DNA of 64,000 bases from Antedon mediterranea (GCF_964355755.1 NC_092670.1:7811201-7875200), one strand, 5' to 3'; counted from the first letter of the stretch, positions 35,412 through 49,957 are shown. Numbers and translations: made by a program. The notes: generated by a model from the letters alone, not told the origin.

Positions 35412-38400
35412 GTAATCATGGATTGTTTGTTATGTGTCTATAGTACTTTCGCGTGCACACTTTGAATGGCCACCTCGACACTTAAAGGGATTACGAACGA
35501 CTTACTGAGCCTGGCCACAAGCCGCTACCCGGGTGTCTTACAAATAAGTTAACCTCTCGTAGGCCTTTCTTGTCTAGTCTTTCTTTTCTACAGGTAGGCC
35601 TCACATGCAATAAATAACTTTGTCTCGCTCGCACGTGTCTAATAAAATGTACTTGTAGCTGCATGCACCCAGGTCACGTGAATGATCAGAATAATCAATT
35701 ACATCTCAACAGGGAGGTAGCATCAATATTATTATACTATTTATACTTATTGTACGTGTAATAAACAGCACAGTGTTACAGAACACACGTGGTAAATCGT
35801 GTGCCTGTTATATAATAAACTAATTTTAATTTAAACCAAAAGAGGGCGTTTAGTTAAGGCATAATACCGTCCCTTCAAATATCGTGTCATAATTGACTAA
35901 ACGAAATTAACAAAACAAAAAAATTTCAGAAACGTAAAAGATATATAAATATAAAAAGGGGTCATAAAAAAGATGAATAAATAACGTTTAATTAATTAAG
36001 GATGGTATATTCGATTTACGAAATCTTTCCATGCAAAGCCTAACCATACTACTGCACTAGTAGAAGATAAATATTTTGGCACGTATGTCCGAGTCCATGT
36101 ACTTGAGCCCACACCACAAATTGAAACGCGTTGCCGACTGGTGAACAAATGAAACACAGACTTGGGTCCACACATAAAATAGGACAAATTCGAGAGTTGG
36201 GCGTTTTTGAATGTGTGTTTCACCAAGTTGAATATGGAACACTGTTCTGAAGAATGTGAAAATATGCCTAGCGCCATCTATATAAATGGAAGTTTAATTT
36301 CCTGAATTATCTTGGTATAAGACAACTATTAAAGTATAAATATAAGGCTCATGTGCGCCAACATTATTATACATGTGGTACACACACGATACACGCACGG
36401 TCTCATCAGCGCTATGACAAACGTAGATACGATGCCCCTTTTTATACTAAGGCCTATCATCAGGGCAGAGATATTTACATGGTTTATAAGGCAACACTGG
36501 CTCTAGAACAGTAGTTTAATGTGTTGATACGTTTAAAGCGGTTTTCTGTTGGGACAGCATAAACACACTCAAACTACGATAAATCAAAGTGTTTATTATC
36601 AAATGATAACTATGTCATCGATACTAACAATGGAAAAGTGTTATTTATTTAAAACATACAGGGATAATTACAATAAAATAATATTTTCAGCCTAAAATAT
36701 CTTTTCAAAAATGAGTTGCTACTTAAAACTAATAAGTGTGAACATTTTTATGAGAACAATGGGGAAAGTGAAACACTTTTAACGACAACAAATTCTATTC
36801 TTGCCTTAAAAATAATGTTCTTATATTTTTGTATTATTTCACAATTTAAAAAGCAATAAAGAATAATTATTGTTTTGTCTGTGAAGTACATCGGGGGAAT
36901 AATAAAATGGCTACCTCGACGAATGTTCCCATAGAGGTCATCCAAAGTTCCATTGGACTATCAACCATGCTCAGTGGCTTCTCATATCTTCATTTGCTAC
37001 CAAAAAAAAAAAAAAAAACAGTTTACTCATAATGATTTAATTTTGACAGTAATCAAGTCCAAACTAGAGAGTCCCCAGATAGAAAGTGTGGGGTTGGGGG
37101 GCAAAGCAAGATGGAAATTTTTTAGGTCTCTAATTCGATACGAGAAAGGAACTTCCAGTTAATTTCCAAAAGTGCTTATTATACTAGAGGGCGGTATAGG
37201 AAAAATACTATAATATTAACAAAAAAGAAACAAGTTAGGGGCCTATCTAAATTTCAGAAAATAATTCTATTTTGTTTTTGTTGTAATATTCTAGAAATAA
37301 TGCTATATTTTGGGAAATAGAAAACATAACCAAATGGAATGCAACATTATGCTAGATTTTTAGAAATATTGCTAAATAGCTGGTTAGATATAGCTAATAT
37401 CGGTAAAGTCCATATACCTTTCAAATAAAAAACACAATATTTCGCAATAGCACAAATTCCAGTGTTCACATGATGAAAACGGCAGCTGGAATTTAAACAG
37501 CAAACCTTGGAAACTAGGCCTGTGTGTCTGCCACAAAAAATATTAACATAGATGTTGAAAGATCATGTACTGTTTTTCTGAACTGTTTTTTTTACAAACA
37601 TGGTTGTTCACTTATTTTAATTGCTAAAGGCCTATAGGAAAATGTAATCATTAATCTATCATGCTTATATATGTTGACTCTTTCAGGGAAATCCAGGGTA
37701 TCCGTTAAGTATTTTCAGCACAACTGTCAAATGTTTGCCATCAGAAATAAAAACTTTAAAAATAAAAGACCTAGATTGGCTTTGGGCCATGCGTTTGCAG
37801 GTATCTATATCAAATCACCTTGAACGTACAGTGGTATACTTAGAGTACTTACCTATAGGGAGTATATCAAATCAATATTAATACTAACAGGAAAAAAAAA
37901 TAAAGTAATATAATAGGATAAACGTACTTCACGAACTTTACTTGTTTTTTTGAAGATTAATGATAGAGCAGTTGGTGGCGAACCCAAGAGTATCGGAACA
38001 TCTCTGATTTGGCGACAATAACGGTAACCTTGCTTCAGAAAATAATTATGAGTGACGGAACTGCACAAAAACATAATACGTGCACTCTTTGGATATAAAA
38101 AAAACCGGTTGAATATAATATTATACCACATGACATGTGATAAGGAAAGCAATTATTGACCACTATAGAATTAATTCAATAAAAACATTTGCCCTAGTGA
38201 TTAACGGGCATGTTGGTCAATCGCGTAAAGAATTTGTCCAAATTATGGCTCTTGTTAAAAATGTCCATAGCAAAGCAATTACCCAAAATGCACAAAGCCT
38301 GACAGTGACATGGTCAACAGCGTGATGATTGCACGTCCAGTCCGGAGGACGATAACAAATAGTAAAGTATATGCTTGTATATCTTTCTCTTGAATATTGC

Positions 38401-40446
38401 AAGATTACCAAGCATAGCCTACTTCCAGTCCCTGTGATTGTGAAGCTCAAGCCACTTTGGGCCTTTCTGATGAATGACAGCGGGTGGGTTAAAGTTTAAA
38501 GTGCAAACCGAGACTCATGACGTTAGACCGTTTTATAACAATACTCTTACATTTTGCTAAAATCTAGAAACAATTCGTATTCACAGAATAATGGTCATCG
38601 AACCCAATTATTTAACAAGAAAAGAAACTGCCAAAAATTGTTGATGATAAGTTAATGTCCTGCACCAGGATGTTCAACGCATCCACCCGCAAGAGACCAA
38701 TGCGGCTTTGTATTGACCCATTGTAGGCCAACATTGTAATGAAAAAACGCCTGTTTAGTTCATGTATCAACATTCAACCCATGGGTTAAAGATTACTTGT
38801 TATTGTTCAGATCCATTTTCATACCGTCCTGGTTCCTGGGTCACGTTTCTGGCAGTGGGTTATGGCACAGTGTCAACAGGTAATCCGCCACAACCTACAC
38901 ATAATCCAACTAGCTTTTAGTTTCTGGTTAGGAAAGCGAGTGCCATGGCTAAATGTTTCCTGCTATGATTTTTTCAGTATACCATAGCGTATATACACAT
39001 TTAACAATAGGGAAATCCAGTGGTCTCACGCATCAAACATAAAGGTGCAAGTTCGGTTCTATGCGTCTGCCGCCATTTATATTAGTCCTATTTTATTTTT
39101 AGTGATATCACTGGGAAGTTTATAAATAGTGGGCCTAATTATCTTCTGCTAAGGTTTATTTAAACAATTATGTATGTTGAATGCCTATAGTTTTTTAAAC
39201 ATTTAGAAGTACTTTGGTTTTGAAATAGGAAAGGTGTCGGGTAAAGAGTGCGTAGGCCAATTTACCCTTTTTAAAATATTATATGCTGTATTGTGTTAAT
39301 AAATGTTAATAGATGAATAATAATTCATCATCGTATATTCGTGTAATTTTGTATGCGTGTGGCCACTCAGTGTCAATGTGTCATACGTCACTGACAACGA
39401 CACAATAGACAGTTGCAATCTGGGGAGAAATATTGTTATTACAATGATTTCATATTTTGATATTTATAACCATTGCCCTTTTGCTGAACTTGAAACATGT
39501 ACAATACAGTAATTGGTTATAAGTAATATAAGGTTGTTGAACTACTGTGTGTAGTATTGACGTTATTAGGCCTATAACAGCCAGACAAAACTATAGTGGT
39601 GCTAATAAGAAAAACCACACTGACTAGGAATATGTTCAAACGCTTCAAGACCCCTTTCAATAAGAACCCCAGTTTTGCGAATTTGATATCAAGTTTTCAA
39701 AACACTTTATACGAATTCAGTTTGTGTAGCCTTAAATGGAAATACAATATAACTATAATTCAACTGTTTACAGCTAGATGCTGTGTGCTTCCTCAGTAAA
39801 TGAATTATACCGTTTACCTATTATTGTTTTTATTTCCTTAATGTTTGGAAATGTTGTTTCTTCTTAGCGGTGCTTAGAGAGGAACACAAACCAACTGTTG
39901 GTTGATGAAAATAAATGGAGCGAAAAACAGGTTGGCCTTGTACAATCTTAAGGGAACAACATTGTGTTTTGACTATATAACCTATCCAATGCTTCTGGGT
40001 GTAATAACGTTATTTATTCAAAGGTATAAGCAAGTTGCATTGCCATAACTAGTAATCGTGTGTAATCAGGGAGAAACAAAATTAATAATTATTTTTATTT
40101 TATTGCTCTGTGGAATTAACCTATTTAAATGAGTTAAACACATTTTTTTTACGGCTTCTTTATTTTTAATATACAGTATTACGAGTAATGTGTCAAAATA
40201 CCAGACAAAATTTAGTTAAAGCACCTCTGTGGATTTTTCTGATGGTATAATTGATGGTCATGAACAGTTTCAATTAAATAAACGGTACATTTTCCAATAG
40301 TATAGGCACCCAATTCTCGGTACTGTATCATAGGAATATTCCGTAGTATTACGTGTTTAACATGAATTGCCTAGTCTCATCAAGCAAGGCAATCTAATTG
40401 CCTCGAACTATAACCTAACTTTTCCTCATACAGGCACCATACGTGA

Positions 40447-40627
40447 TCAAGCTTGGTTCCCACTAGAACGTAACGCAAGGACGTAAACGCAACGCAAGCG
40501 TTTTAACCAATGACAAGCGAAGTTATAGACAGTTAGCAATCACAAGCGAATAAGCCATCGCTTGTGATTGGTCAATGCACTTGCGTTGCGTTACGTCGTT
40601 GTGTTGCTAGTGGGAACCACGCTTTAA
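40447..40627 (+). mobile_element. Family A element, copy at 40.5 kb
   Basis: TCAAGCTTGGTTCCCACTAG at the left is inverted at the right as CTAGTGGGAACCACGCTTTA. Inside, ACGTAACGCAAGGACGTAA faces GCGTTGCGTTACGTCG, and CAAGCGAATAAGCCATCGCT contains a further palindrome. The element is an almost continuous inverted repeat, able to form a long hairpin, with no coding capacity. Confidence 0.85.
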
Positions 40628-40769
40628 CATTGGGCTGCTGTAATACGGAATGCTCTACCTTTATAATTGTTGTATGTGAAGAAATACAACTCTTGTTATC
40701 GGATATGCCTATTTAATTATGGTGTTCTTTTTTTCTATAAACTTTTTTTCTATCTTTTTTGTTCGATAG

Positions 40770-40894
40770 ACGAAGACGACCGCTTTAAACTCGTTTTACA
40801 GTCAATCCCACCTGTACAGATTCTAGGTTATTCGTCCCGCATTAAACTTACTCAAAATCGTGTTCAAAATATCGACTTCGATTCTTATAAGTAA
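40770..40894 (+). CDS. Candidate terminal exon of an unidentified gene
   Basis: A pyrimidine-rich tract ending TTCGATAG at 40769 is followed by an open segment that starts AC|GAAGACGAC and reads EDDRFKLVLQSIPPVQILGY, then SSRIKLTQNRVQNIDFDSYK, stop TAA at 40892-40894. Codon use and residue composition look coding, and a possible AATAAA overlaps the stop. Upstream partners (which must end in phase 1) were not found. It resembles no family that I know. A chance open segment remains possible. Confidence 0.28.
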
Positions 40895-43009
40895 TAAATC
40901 TCATTCTACCTTTGCGGTGCGTAAATCATTCTATTATAAATCCGATATTACTTGAACGTTTGTAAATCCCCTGCTTACTAGAATATCAAGTGCATGAAGT
41001 TAGTGAATAACTTAAGATAGATATAACTGACATTTTTGGATTACCCATAGTTTAAACGTTCAGGTTAAATTATCAGAAACGGGTACTGTAATTTTAAAAT
41101 TGTGAAATGTCTTATAGGCGAAAGACCGACATTTTCTATTTTAAGAAATCTTATCATAGATCTATACTCAAATTATATTTTAATCAAATCAATATCTCAA
41201 TATATGTACGTAGGCATAATTCAATGTAATGTATTTAATTATACAACTATTAACTGTAGCGTCCAATTCAAAAATAAAAAAATGTAATAGCCCCCTCTAT
41301 TGGTAGTCTGGAATCTACAACTTTAAAAATAGTCACGAGAGGTTTGTCTCCTGCGGTTCAATAAATCCTAATTATCGCCTTAATTCATGCATATAAATCA
41401 ACGAGTTGATCTTGGTCAAATAGATTTACCTTGCTATAAGAGGCGACGAGGGAGTGTGGTTCACATACCGTGCAATACAAAATTATTGTAATAAGAAAAA
41501 TAAAGGAAACAACTGTGAAAAAAGTCGTCTCAACTAGAGACCAAAACGCTCTTGGTATAAAGAGCATCTACCATCAGATTCTTTGGGGCTTCCATGGTAT
41601 GTTGAGACGGTGCGGTACCAGCAGTTGTTCTCAGCTGTACAGTGTGTGCAGTTAAAAAATGTTAAATGAAATATCGTCTAAACCACTCGTCTGTAAATTC
41701 AGTTTTGTTCGTTAAGAACTATTTATTTATTTAAAAATAAATGAATAGATGATTACATAAATTAAATTGCGTTAAAAAAATCGAATGATAATTGTCAAAA
41801 TATGGATACAAAATGAAAATCGTTACGTTGGTATAGCCTAAAACTCTATTTGCCTTCTCCTAGCTCAACAATAGGCAGTGTTTGTTTTTGGTTAATATGC
41901 CTTTTCTATGATAACAAACAAATTATACCCTGGCTGTCGACATGCCTCTTTAAAACAATGAGGTCTAGACTATACTAGATAGAAAAGTATGGTATTCAAC
42001 AAATCGGAATGAGTGCGGGGACAATTCCAAACTTGATCGGCACAAGCCACATGCTGACAGTAGGCCTACAGTAGGCTAGATAGAGCGGGCCTCTTATTTC
42101 ATGTCAATTTTTCTAAAAGCTCTACTGTACTTTTATATTCGGGGCCCAGACAGAAGTTTTACGAGGAACGACTACCTGTCAAAGCAACCAGCATAAATGC
42201 CTATAATTTATAATTTAAGACGTGCGTGAAAGCCGGGCCTCCTGAACGGCGTAATTCTGATGATCTCAATATATTGCTTTTCAAGAAAGTTAACAAGGAA
42301 AGATGTTGCGATATTTTTGTTACATTATTATTGCGTAATGGAACAACTTCTTCTCCACATCGTTCTATCAGGAAGATGTAAACCTCACTGGTTCTATAGA
42401 GAAAACTTCTAGCGAATAGTTCTTCTGATTCTATCTCATTAGTTCCGTATCCAATACATACACAAGAGTATGCACTGTGAACAATACGCATATTGTCCGT
42501 TTTTGTCAGATTAATACATTCAATCTCTAGGAAATGTTTCCATTATAGACAAATCGTCCTAAATGAACTGATAATGGCTCGAGTACTTAACATTTTTAAT
42601 AATTATCGATTTAGGAATTAATTAACTAAATTACGCAAAACAATTTTTTCACGTTTAAATAACTGATCGCAAAACGTCAATTCTGCCAATTTACTGTATT
42701 CTTCACATTGAACAGACAAATTACTAATTTATTAGATTTGAGTTTAATTATTTAATTTCCGTATACAATCTCATTATGATGTTGAAGGAGAACATGACCA
42801 CGAAAGTATATTTCTGACGCAGTGGCCAGCAGCAGACAGACCGTGAAAACGAGGACGAGATCCGGCCAAGGTTTGGCCTACTCACCGCAAGAAGATCGTC
42901 TGTTTGGCCCATTCAGATTTCTTTTATAATCAATTTTTATAATCGGTTTTGAAAGATGTATTTTACAGAAAATAAATTAATAGGCCTACATTAAATATAT
43001 ATTCCGGCT

Positions 43010-43300
43010 GATTTTTTTATATTATTTTCTTGTTAAATATGTCATATTAATGTCACATAATTAACAGTATTAATTTCAACCAAAAAATAGATAGATAAAA
43101 AGAAGTATATTGCCTAACACTAACAAAATTGTAATTTAAATTAAAAAAATAGTCAAATTGTAAGAATTTTGGTTTAATTTAACAGTTTATTTTGGCCTAT
43201 AATAAGTGAAACCATTATTTGTGTTCAATAAATTCCTAAATGGCCTATTCAAATTCTTGTTAATCTTCGTTTTCATGTTTTTAGTTGAAATATCTTTAAA
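43010..43300 (+). repeat. AT-rich dispersed family D, copy 4
   Basis: GTTAAATATGTCATATTAAT, GTCACATAATTAACAG, AATTGTAATTTAAATTA, TCAAATTGTAAGAATTTTGG and TTTAATTTAACAGTTTATTT follow the family D order, without the inner palindrome. Confidence 0.5.
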
Positions 43301-44355
43301 AACAGATAGAACAACAACAAATGCAATGTTTGTCCAGCCGCCACACTCTTTCAGTTAATGTTTTTCTTTTATTAAAACTGTTCTCAATAAATTGAAAAAA
43401 ATAAATATAATTTTGAATTTAAAATAAAAACACATTATATACGTCATTATAGGCTTATCACTTTAAAATCAACTAATAAAAATCTCAAAAGCATTAAAAA
43501 ATCATCTTTAAAAATAGACTGGAAGCAGTTTTCTTACACGTACTTTATTGTGTCGATGTATTTTAATCCACAAACTACCGGTAATTATCACCACGGCCTA
43601 ACAATTTCCTGCTATTGAAATACCTACTTCAATTTATCGAAATCATTGAAAAAAAAGTATATTCTTTACCTGATCGGCTTATGAATATACTGTATATAAT
43701 ATAAATCGGTAAAGTCTTGAGTCGGTCAATCACTCTTAAAATGATTATATTTCCAGCACGTTTAGAGTTTCAGATGGGGATTTCATTAAGGATATATAAA
43801 CCATCGTACGTTTTTTAACTATTTATGCTAATCCATGTGTATTTTAATGATAATTCGAAGTTATTTAGTATTACATTCCACGTGTCAAAAGAGCAAACGA
43901 AACTTGTCGACCGTCATGAACTAAATCGTTAATTATCGACTTTTAAATACCGTGGTCGTTTGTACTGTATATTATTACGAAAATATGAGCGCAGGTTGTA
44001 TACGTATGAAACGCCATATGTGCCAAAATATCTTTTAACTAATTTCGGTCTAGAACCTATACTATTGTATATTGTTATACATTCAATAAACACAATTCAG
44101 CTATTTGGTCATTTCAGTAATAATTAGATCGGATGAATATGTAGACTGAGTAGGAGGTTCGAAGTGGGAGTAGGGATGTTTAGGCTAAGTTAGGCATGCA
44201 CTCCCCGCCCGAGAAATTTCGGTTCTATTTCTATTATTTCAAGTCATTATTTCATGTTTGATCAAGATGAATTTAATAAATTAATTAGTTGAAAGATATT
44301 GTCATTTCGATATACGATTGGATAAGATGAACACGTATGCCCGAGAGGTGGTGGA

Positions 44356-44436
44356 AATAAAAGTCGGGTAGTAGGTGGTGTAAAGTCGGATAGGGTTTGT
44401 AAAGTCGGGTAGGTGGTGGAAAGTCGGGTAGGTAGT
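44356..44436 (+). repeat. Irregular 20-23 bp tandem repeat
   Basis: About four units of TAAAGTCGGGTAGGTGGTG are present with length variation. The minus frames at 44262-44619, which contain repeated TTYPT/LPDFT-like strings, are products of it. Confidence 0.7.
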
Positions 44437-46969
44437 AATTTCACTACTCGAGATCATAATGACATTAAACGAATTAATTGAATTAAGATAGGCCTGATGG
44501 GGTGGTGCTAGAGAGGGGTGAGTGGGGTATTGCTTGTCCCCTGTCGTAACAAAACAACTAAAATCTATCATGTTTTCATATATTTTATTTACTATTATTG
44601 TGAACGCAAAGTTAAACAAAACAAAATGTGGAGCTGAGCTACCGTAGGGACGAGGCGGTCGTTTGACAAAACACCACTAATCAAATATTTCATCCTATGG
44701 CATGCTCCGTGCTTATTGTTATTAGGTCCCTTTAAAGCTCAGGTACAGGTTTGAATTTAAATGAAATATTTGGTTAATTGTACATAAATCAAATATTTTG
44801 TAAAAGAAATCAAGACGAAAAAACATGAATTTCCCTTAATATGGTCAAATACAAAATTTGGCAAAATTCTTCCATTAAAAACCAGGAAGACTTTTTTTCA
44901 GTAGTTAGGTAGTTAACTTAATGTAATAACATGTCTGGTGACTCCCTAGACGGTGAAAAAGATGGGGAATATACGGTGGATAATTTTTGCTATAGCATGT
45001 AAATAAAAATCTGAAGTTGAATAAAAATATCAGAAATGTAATATTCAAGTTATATTACCTATATTTAGTCATCTGATAACATTTTTTACCAAACCGTTTA
45101 TTTGTCATAGTTTTTTTAAAATGCCTCTCTATTTACAAAATTTGTGTACAAAAGAATAGAGATTTTACTGGGTAATTTTAACTATCCACCCACTGATAAG
45201 AAAGTACTTATTTTCAACAAGCTCGTGTAACACAAATAAAATCTCAAAAATTATGCAACATAGGTGAAACTATAGATCGATAATTATTGGAATGTATGAT
45301 CAATAGAAATGTTTGGCTCGCACCTGGCCTTTAACCACAACATACGTTTTATAATTAACGAATACATTAGAGTATTATTTAATATTACTACACAGGTTAT
45401 ACAAATAAGCCTTAGGTCCGATATTGTGCAGGTGAGTATCCCTTAGGGCTTGGACGTCAAATCGGTTTTCTTTCAAATGTCGGCATGTTCTACGATGGTA
45501 TTTTACCCACAATGTAAACATAATGCATATACGGTGCACAGACATTGTCGGTTTGTCAAACAAATTCGTAAGATAAGGTGGTTTTTATTCTCCCAACACA
45601 AATATTGCTCTAAAATAACTTATCTTCTTGACGTTATTATTTATAGTATGCAATTAACTACTGTATGTATTGTATTGGCTTAATAAATGTCAACGTCACT
45701 TTATACCTAATTTTAAAAATGCTAAATTAAACACATCTAATAATTAAGTCTATTTTTGTTGTCCCTTCTTGCTAAGTTGTTCATTGGCGATTCTACTTCA
45801 ACTTAGATAATCTGTACATATTTAAAAAGGTAATGAATGATTGGATCCTTTCTCTGCTCTCCCTTGTAGACATTTTAGGCCTATAGATATCAAAAACATT
45901 AACCAGGGTAGCCCTGCATTTGATATGACAACCCTCGTTTATGTTAGGCAGCTGCATCAGTCTACAGTATTGCGACAAACCCAAGGGTTGTGGTGCTGGG
46001 GCATACGACGGTCAATGCCTTGATGAACCCCGTCTTATACTGTAAGAATGTTTTCTAGTTTATGGACAGTTTGTCTACATTCGCAAAGTGCTCTGTCAAA
46101 ACCAATTCACACTGCGTAATGGTGACATTCAATGTTACATTATTTTAATCAAAAAAGACTTTCTGAAATGTACGCAAATGTCCCTAACATTATTCCTTCA
46201 GTAAGGTTAGGCATAATCTAAATAGCAACATACGTGAATAGATATAGTTCTACATAATGTCATTTTTTGTTCTAATAAATATAGTTGTTCAAAGATGGAA
46301 CAGTCTTCATTAACGCGTTTGTTTAGCAAATATATAAAACCAAATATATAAAACCAAACATAATGTAAAATATCACAAGTTAATTGTATAATAAATAAAT
46401 TAAAACAGTATGTATATGAAATATCGGTTAAGGAATGGAAAAAATGTCTATCTATAATTCATACGTAAATCTATAAACAAAAGTTGCAACAGGAGTTAGA
46501 TAAGGAACGAACCGTTATGGCTATGGTTATTATATTAGATTATTTGCAAATCAAAATGACTATGACGTGACGTATTTATTTTGTTGGAATGCAGCCATAC
46601 TTAGAAGAAAACCGGCAGGTAAAAATCCGACAAATTCTTGTTTGACGTACATATTTTTGAACAAAAAAAGCTCAAAAACTCAAACAAAGTTTTAAAACCC
46701 ACCATAAAGTTAGGTCTACCACATATTAACTTTGTTAAATTTACCATACACCTGGGATATTTATGTCTAGCATTAGGCGTATAACATTTATAGGCCTACA
46801 GAGTAGGTTTGGACTGGATGTTTTTCGAGACAGTATGGTTGTTTATGGATTAATATTAGTTCTCTACACATTCCCATCTATGCTAACAGCTCTTAACAAT
46901 TAATGGTGTATACAGATTATTTAACATGCACCTTAAAATGTGTATTGAATTGTAAATCACCATGAGCAT

Positions 46970-47095
46970 AATATACGCAGCGCAAGGTCATGGCTTGACA
47001 CGCAACGCAGTAGTAAATTTACCAATCACAATCAACGGATTATCCGATCCGAATTGACTTTGTAGTGATCGTTTGGTGACTAAATAGTGATCGCT
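46970..47095 (+). mobile_element. Possible family A fragment
   Basis: GCGCAAGGTCATGG, ACGCAACGCAGTAG, ACCAATCACAATCAACGGAT and TATCCGAT recall the interior of family A (GGATAATCC and CCAATCACAAGCG). Terminal inverted repeats are not preserved. Confidence 0.3.
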
Positions 47096-47812
47096 TGGTG
47101 ACTACGATCTCTGGCGGTATTATGAAAAGAAAAAAAATAATTTGATCTTCTCTAAAAGTATTCATATTTCGTGATTGGCGCCCTCTTTTTACATTATCAT
47201 AATAATTGCGTTGCAGCTTTTCATAATTTAGTTGAAAATATGTATGGGTTGGGGGGAACTCTATTATTTCTGACGTCACGGTTATGTATAGTGATTCACG
47301 GGTGTTGATTTTGCGTCGTTACGTAATTGAAATCAATATAATAATTATAAAATAAAAAATGTAAAATCTACAAACAGATGAATGTATTTTAATTCATTAC
47401 ATCTGCCAAATTTACTTAAACTATCAATATTACTATCAATAGTTGTTGGGTATTATAAATACTGTTGTAATTGCCATGACAGTGAAATAATGCTAATAAC
47501 TTTAAAATATTAGGTTACATACACCTGTCTCAAGTTTGTTTAGATTTTAGCCATGAACTGGTCGAGTGGGGACAACTTTTACATTCACTTTACGAAAATT
47601 GACCTATGAACTAGTACAATAAATATTATAGAATTGTTAGGCACTTCTAATACTCACAAATTGAGAGATACGAAAAACATAAGGTTTTGTCACGTTCTTG
47701 TTATATTCTAACCTTTACGAAAACTAAGGGTAGGCCTACATGGAATGGTTACAACAAACGGCAGGTACAAAAAAAAAAGCACAGGTCTGTCAGAGACAAC
47801 GTTGACGTTCGC

Positions 47813-47965
47813 GATTGAATTGAATTGAATTTAAATATTTTATTTATACTAGGCGACCTCTTCAGTCAAAGACTGGTCTCCCAGAGGTCAGTGGCTGTGA
47901 TGTACTAGTACACCGGAGTAACCCGCTCCTCATCTGGAAAGATGTACAAGGTTCTTTAAAGACCA
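47813..47965 (-). repeat. Structured SINE/LINE-like 3' segment
   Basis: Read on the minus strand, a G+C-richer segment ends in an (ATTCA)n-type tail (AATTCAATTCAATTCAATCG). It contains the perfect hairpin arms GACCTCT/AGAGGTC (47864-47890 region) with an inner AGTC-AAA-GACT stem. A folded 3' domain plus a short-motif tail is typical of retrotransposons whose RNA is recognised by a LINE reverse transcriptase. Family not named. Confidence 0.5.
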
Positions 47966-49819
47966 ACAAACGTTTGAACGCATGAATCTGAAATATTTAT
48001 CTAAAAATAGGCTAATATTTCGATATACTTTGGTAGTGTTGGTTCATTATAGTAGAAAGAATGTACTGTATAACATAAAACAACACGCACATTTTGAACC
48101 AACCTGAGGTTTCACATCATCCATGTTTAATGATTTAGATATACTTTACATTTGACCTTTACCTCCGTCCCCCTCAAATTTAACATTTTATATCTAAGGC
48201 CAGTTCGTTTTTAAAACATATTATTCGTTTTCAACCGTTCTCAGCATAAATACAAGTTATTATTCTCACCTGTCTATTCCGCGAATGCTCACCAACCAAT
48301 GGGAGCTGGGTCATTGGATAAGCATAACTACCAAACGACCACTTTCGCCACTCATCTAGGCCAGGCATCAGTGGCCATTCTAACTGTTGAGTCTTAAACA
48401 ATCTGGTGGTAGGCAAGCAGTTGTAGGGCCTAGCCAGACATTCAGAAAGAACCGTGTAGAGTCTTTCCTTTTAAAGAAAATTGTTATAGTACTGCTATAG
48501 TATTATTTTTTCTAAAAAAAATCAGGGGTCAAGAAATCGTTATTCTTCTTCTACGTCCAGTAATTCCATAGCGGTTCTGTTTCAGTGACGATCAAAACAA
48601 GGACATTGAATGGTGAGATATGATCACGTGGTACACTTTTGTAGAATGGCGGATAATTTCAACGTGCATTGTTCACCGTGATTATACTCATAACAACAAT
48701 TAGTTGTACTGTACTTTTTTAGGGACTACGATCAAACCTGTAAAATAAATTATAGACCCGGATGTGTATGAAGAAAAACATTATAATAATTAATAAATAA
48801 ATCAACGTCTCAATGTTGCAAATACTGTATTTTTTTTTTATAGATTTTTGAATAAACAAGATATAATAAATAATATTACTACATTTAAATGCAAGGCCTA
48901 TTTTTCTTACATTATTCAATAAATCAAAAACACAAAACAGGTTTAACATGTCGGGTTCCTCATTCTGTCGACTTGAAAATAGTGGTGTATCATGTTTTAC
49001 AGTTTTTCATAGCCAAGTCATGTCAAATTATGAGCTGAATTTGATTTGCTTTTTTTTTTTTGCTGTTTAACCTCTCTATAAATAGCCAAGCATAATAATG
49101 AATTAAATACAAGAAATCAGGTAATAGTTTAGTAACTATATATAGCTGATTTGCATATTTTTAGCCATTTCGAATATTTAACAGGGAATCATGATATAAT
49201 TGATCGAATTATTGCACAAATTAGTATAAGTATTCCCCGAAGATTGTCTTTGATACAGCAGTTATCGTAGGATCAAGAATCCAGAAATCGTAGACTCATC
49301 ATCAAAATCAAATAGTCACTTTAACCATGACGAAGCCATAATGTCGGCCTAATCTTATATACCGTTTAGGCATTTGGATTGTTTTCTGTTACAGGCAGTT
49401 TTAGATACTTTGTTATGTCATATTTATGCTTTTATATAGCACAGGTTGATGTGTAAGTATGCGCAACAGATGACGAGTTTGATAGTCCTATACAGAAATC
49501 ACAAAGAATAACTTTTCCGATGCCGGCATTTAGATCATCCCTCAGAACGCCGTTAAGTAGGCGTCAGTGAGAGGAGGAGTAGGTCTAATACACGCTAATC
49601 TGCGACATGGCGTGTTCAGACGGGCAAAATATAGACATAACGTTAACTTTACAACAGTTCTTACAAGAAACGAATACAATACTTTGTTTGTCTGTTTCAA
49701 TATTTTATTCTCCCTTCACAGATATCATACCGTGAAGGGCAATATATAAATCAATTATTCGATAATTCATAACCTTTTTCAATGGTACAAAACATTGAAA
49801 ATTATCCACGCACGTAATC

Positions 49820-49957
49820 CAAAGCTCTGTCTACACTATCAAACAAGTTTGACAAAAAAGTGTGCCCGAATATGGTAGTGATATGACGTCATCGTGGCCA
49901 TATATGGGCACATCACGTATTTTATCACATAACGTTTGATAGTGTATAGATAGCTTA
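49820..49957 (+). mobile_element. Inverted-repeat element, family B (copy 3)
   Basis: CAAAGCTCTGTCTACACTAT at the left faces GTTTGATAGTGTATAGATAG at the right. GTGTGCCCGAATATGGTAGT, GATATGACGTCATCGTGGCC and ATATATGGGCACATCACG make up the interior. This is the most compact and intact-looking copy, about 138 bp. Confidence 0.85.

Noticed and set aside
35996-36277. 93-residue minus-strand frame starting with ATG
   Set aside because: Length and composition are slightly better than random, but no motif, no splice context and no neighbouring exon was found, and a second frame over the same stretch is equally open.
38740-38880. Plus-strand open segment ending at AACAG|GTAATC
   Set aside because: It has no start codon or convincing acceptor and no recognisable protein; two frames are open to the same donor.
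42201-42491. 96-residue minus-strand frame with CIGYGTNEIESEELFARSF
   Set aside because: It looks faintly coding, but I could not place it in a family or join it to splice sites. A GTGAGT donor after MGQTDDLLA near 42890 has a different, unproven context.
48231-48416. Possible minus-strand exon with WPLMPGLDEWRKWSFGSY ending at CAG|GTGAGA
   Set aside because: The donor is good, but the acceptor is ambiguous, no partner exons were found and the peptide matches nothing that I know.
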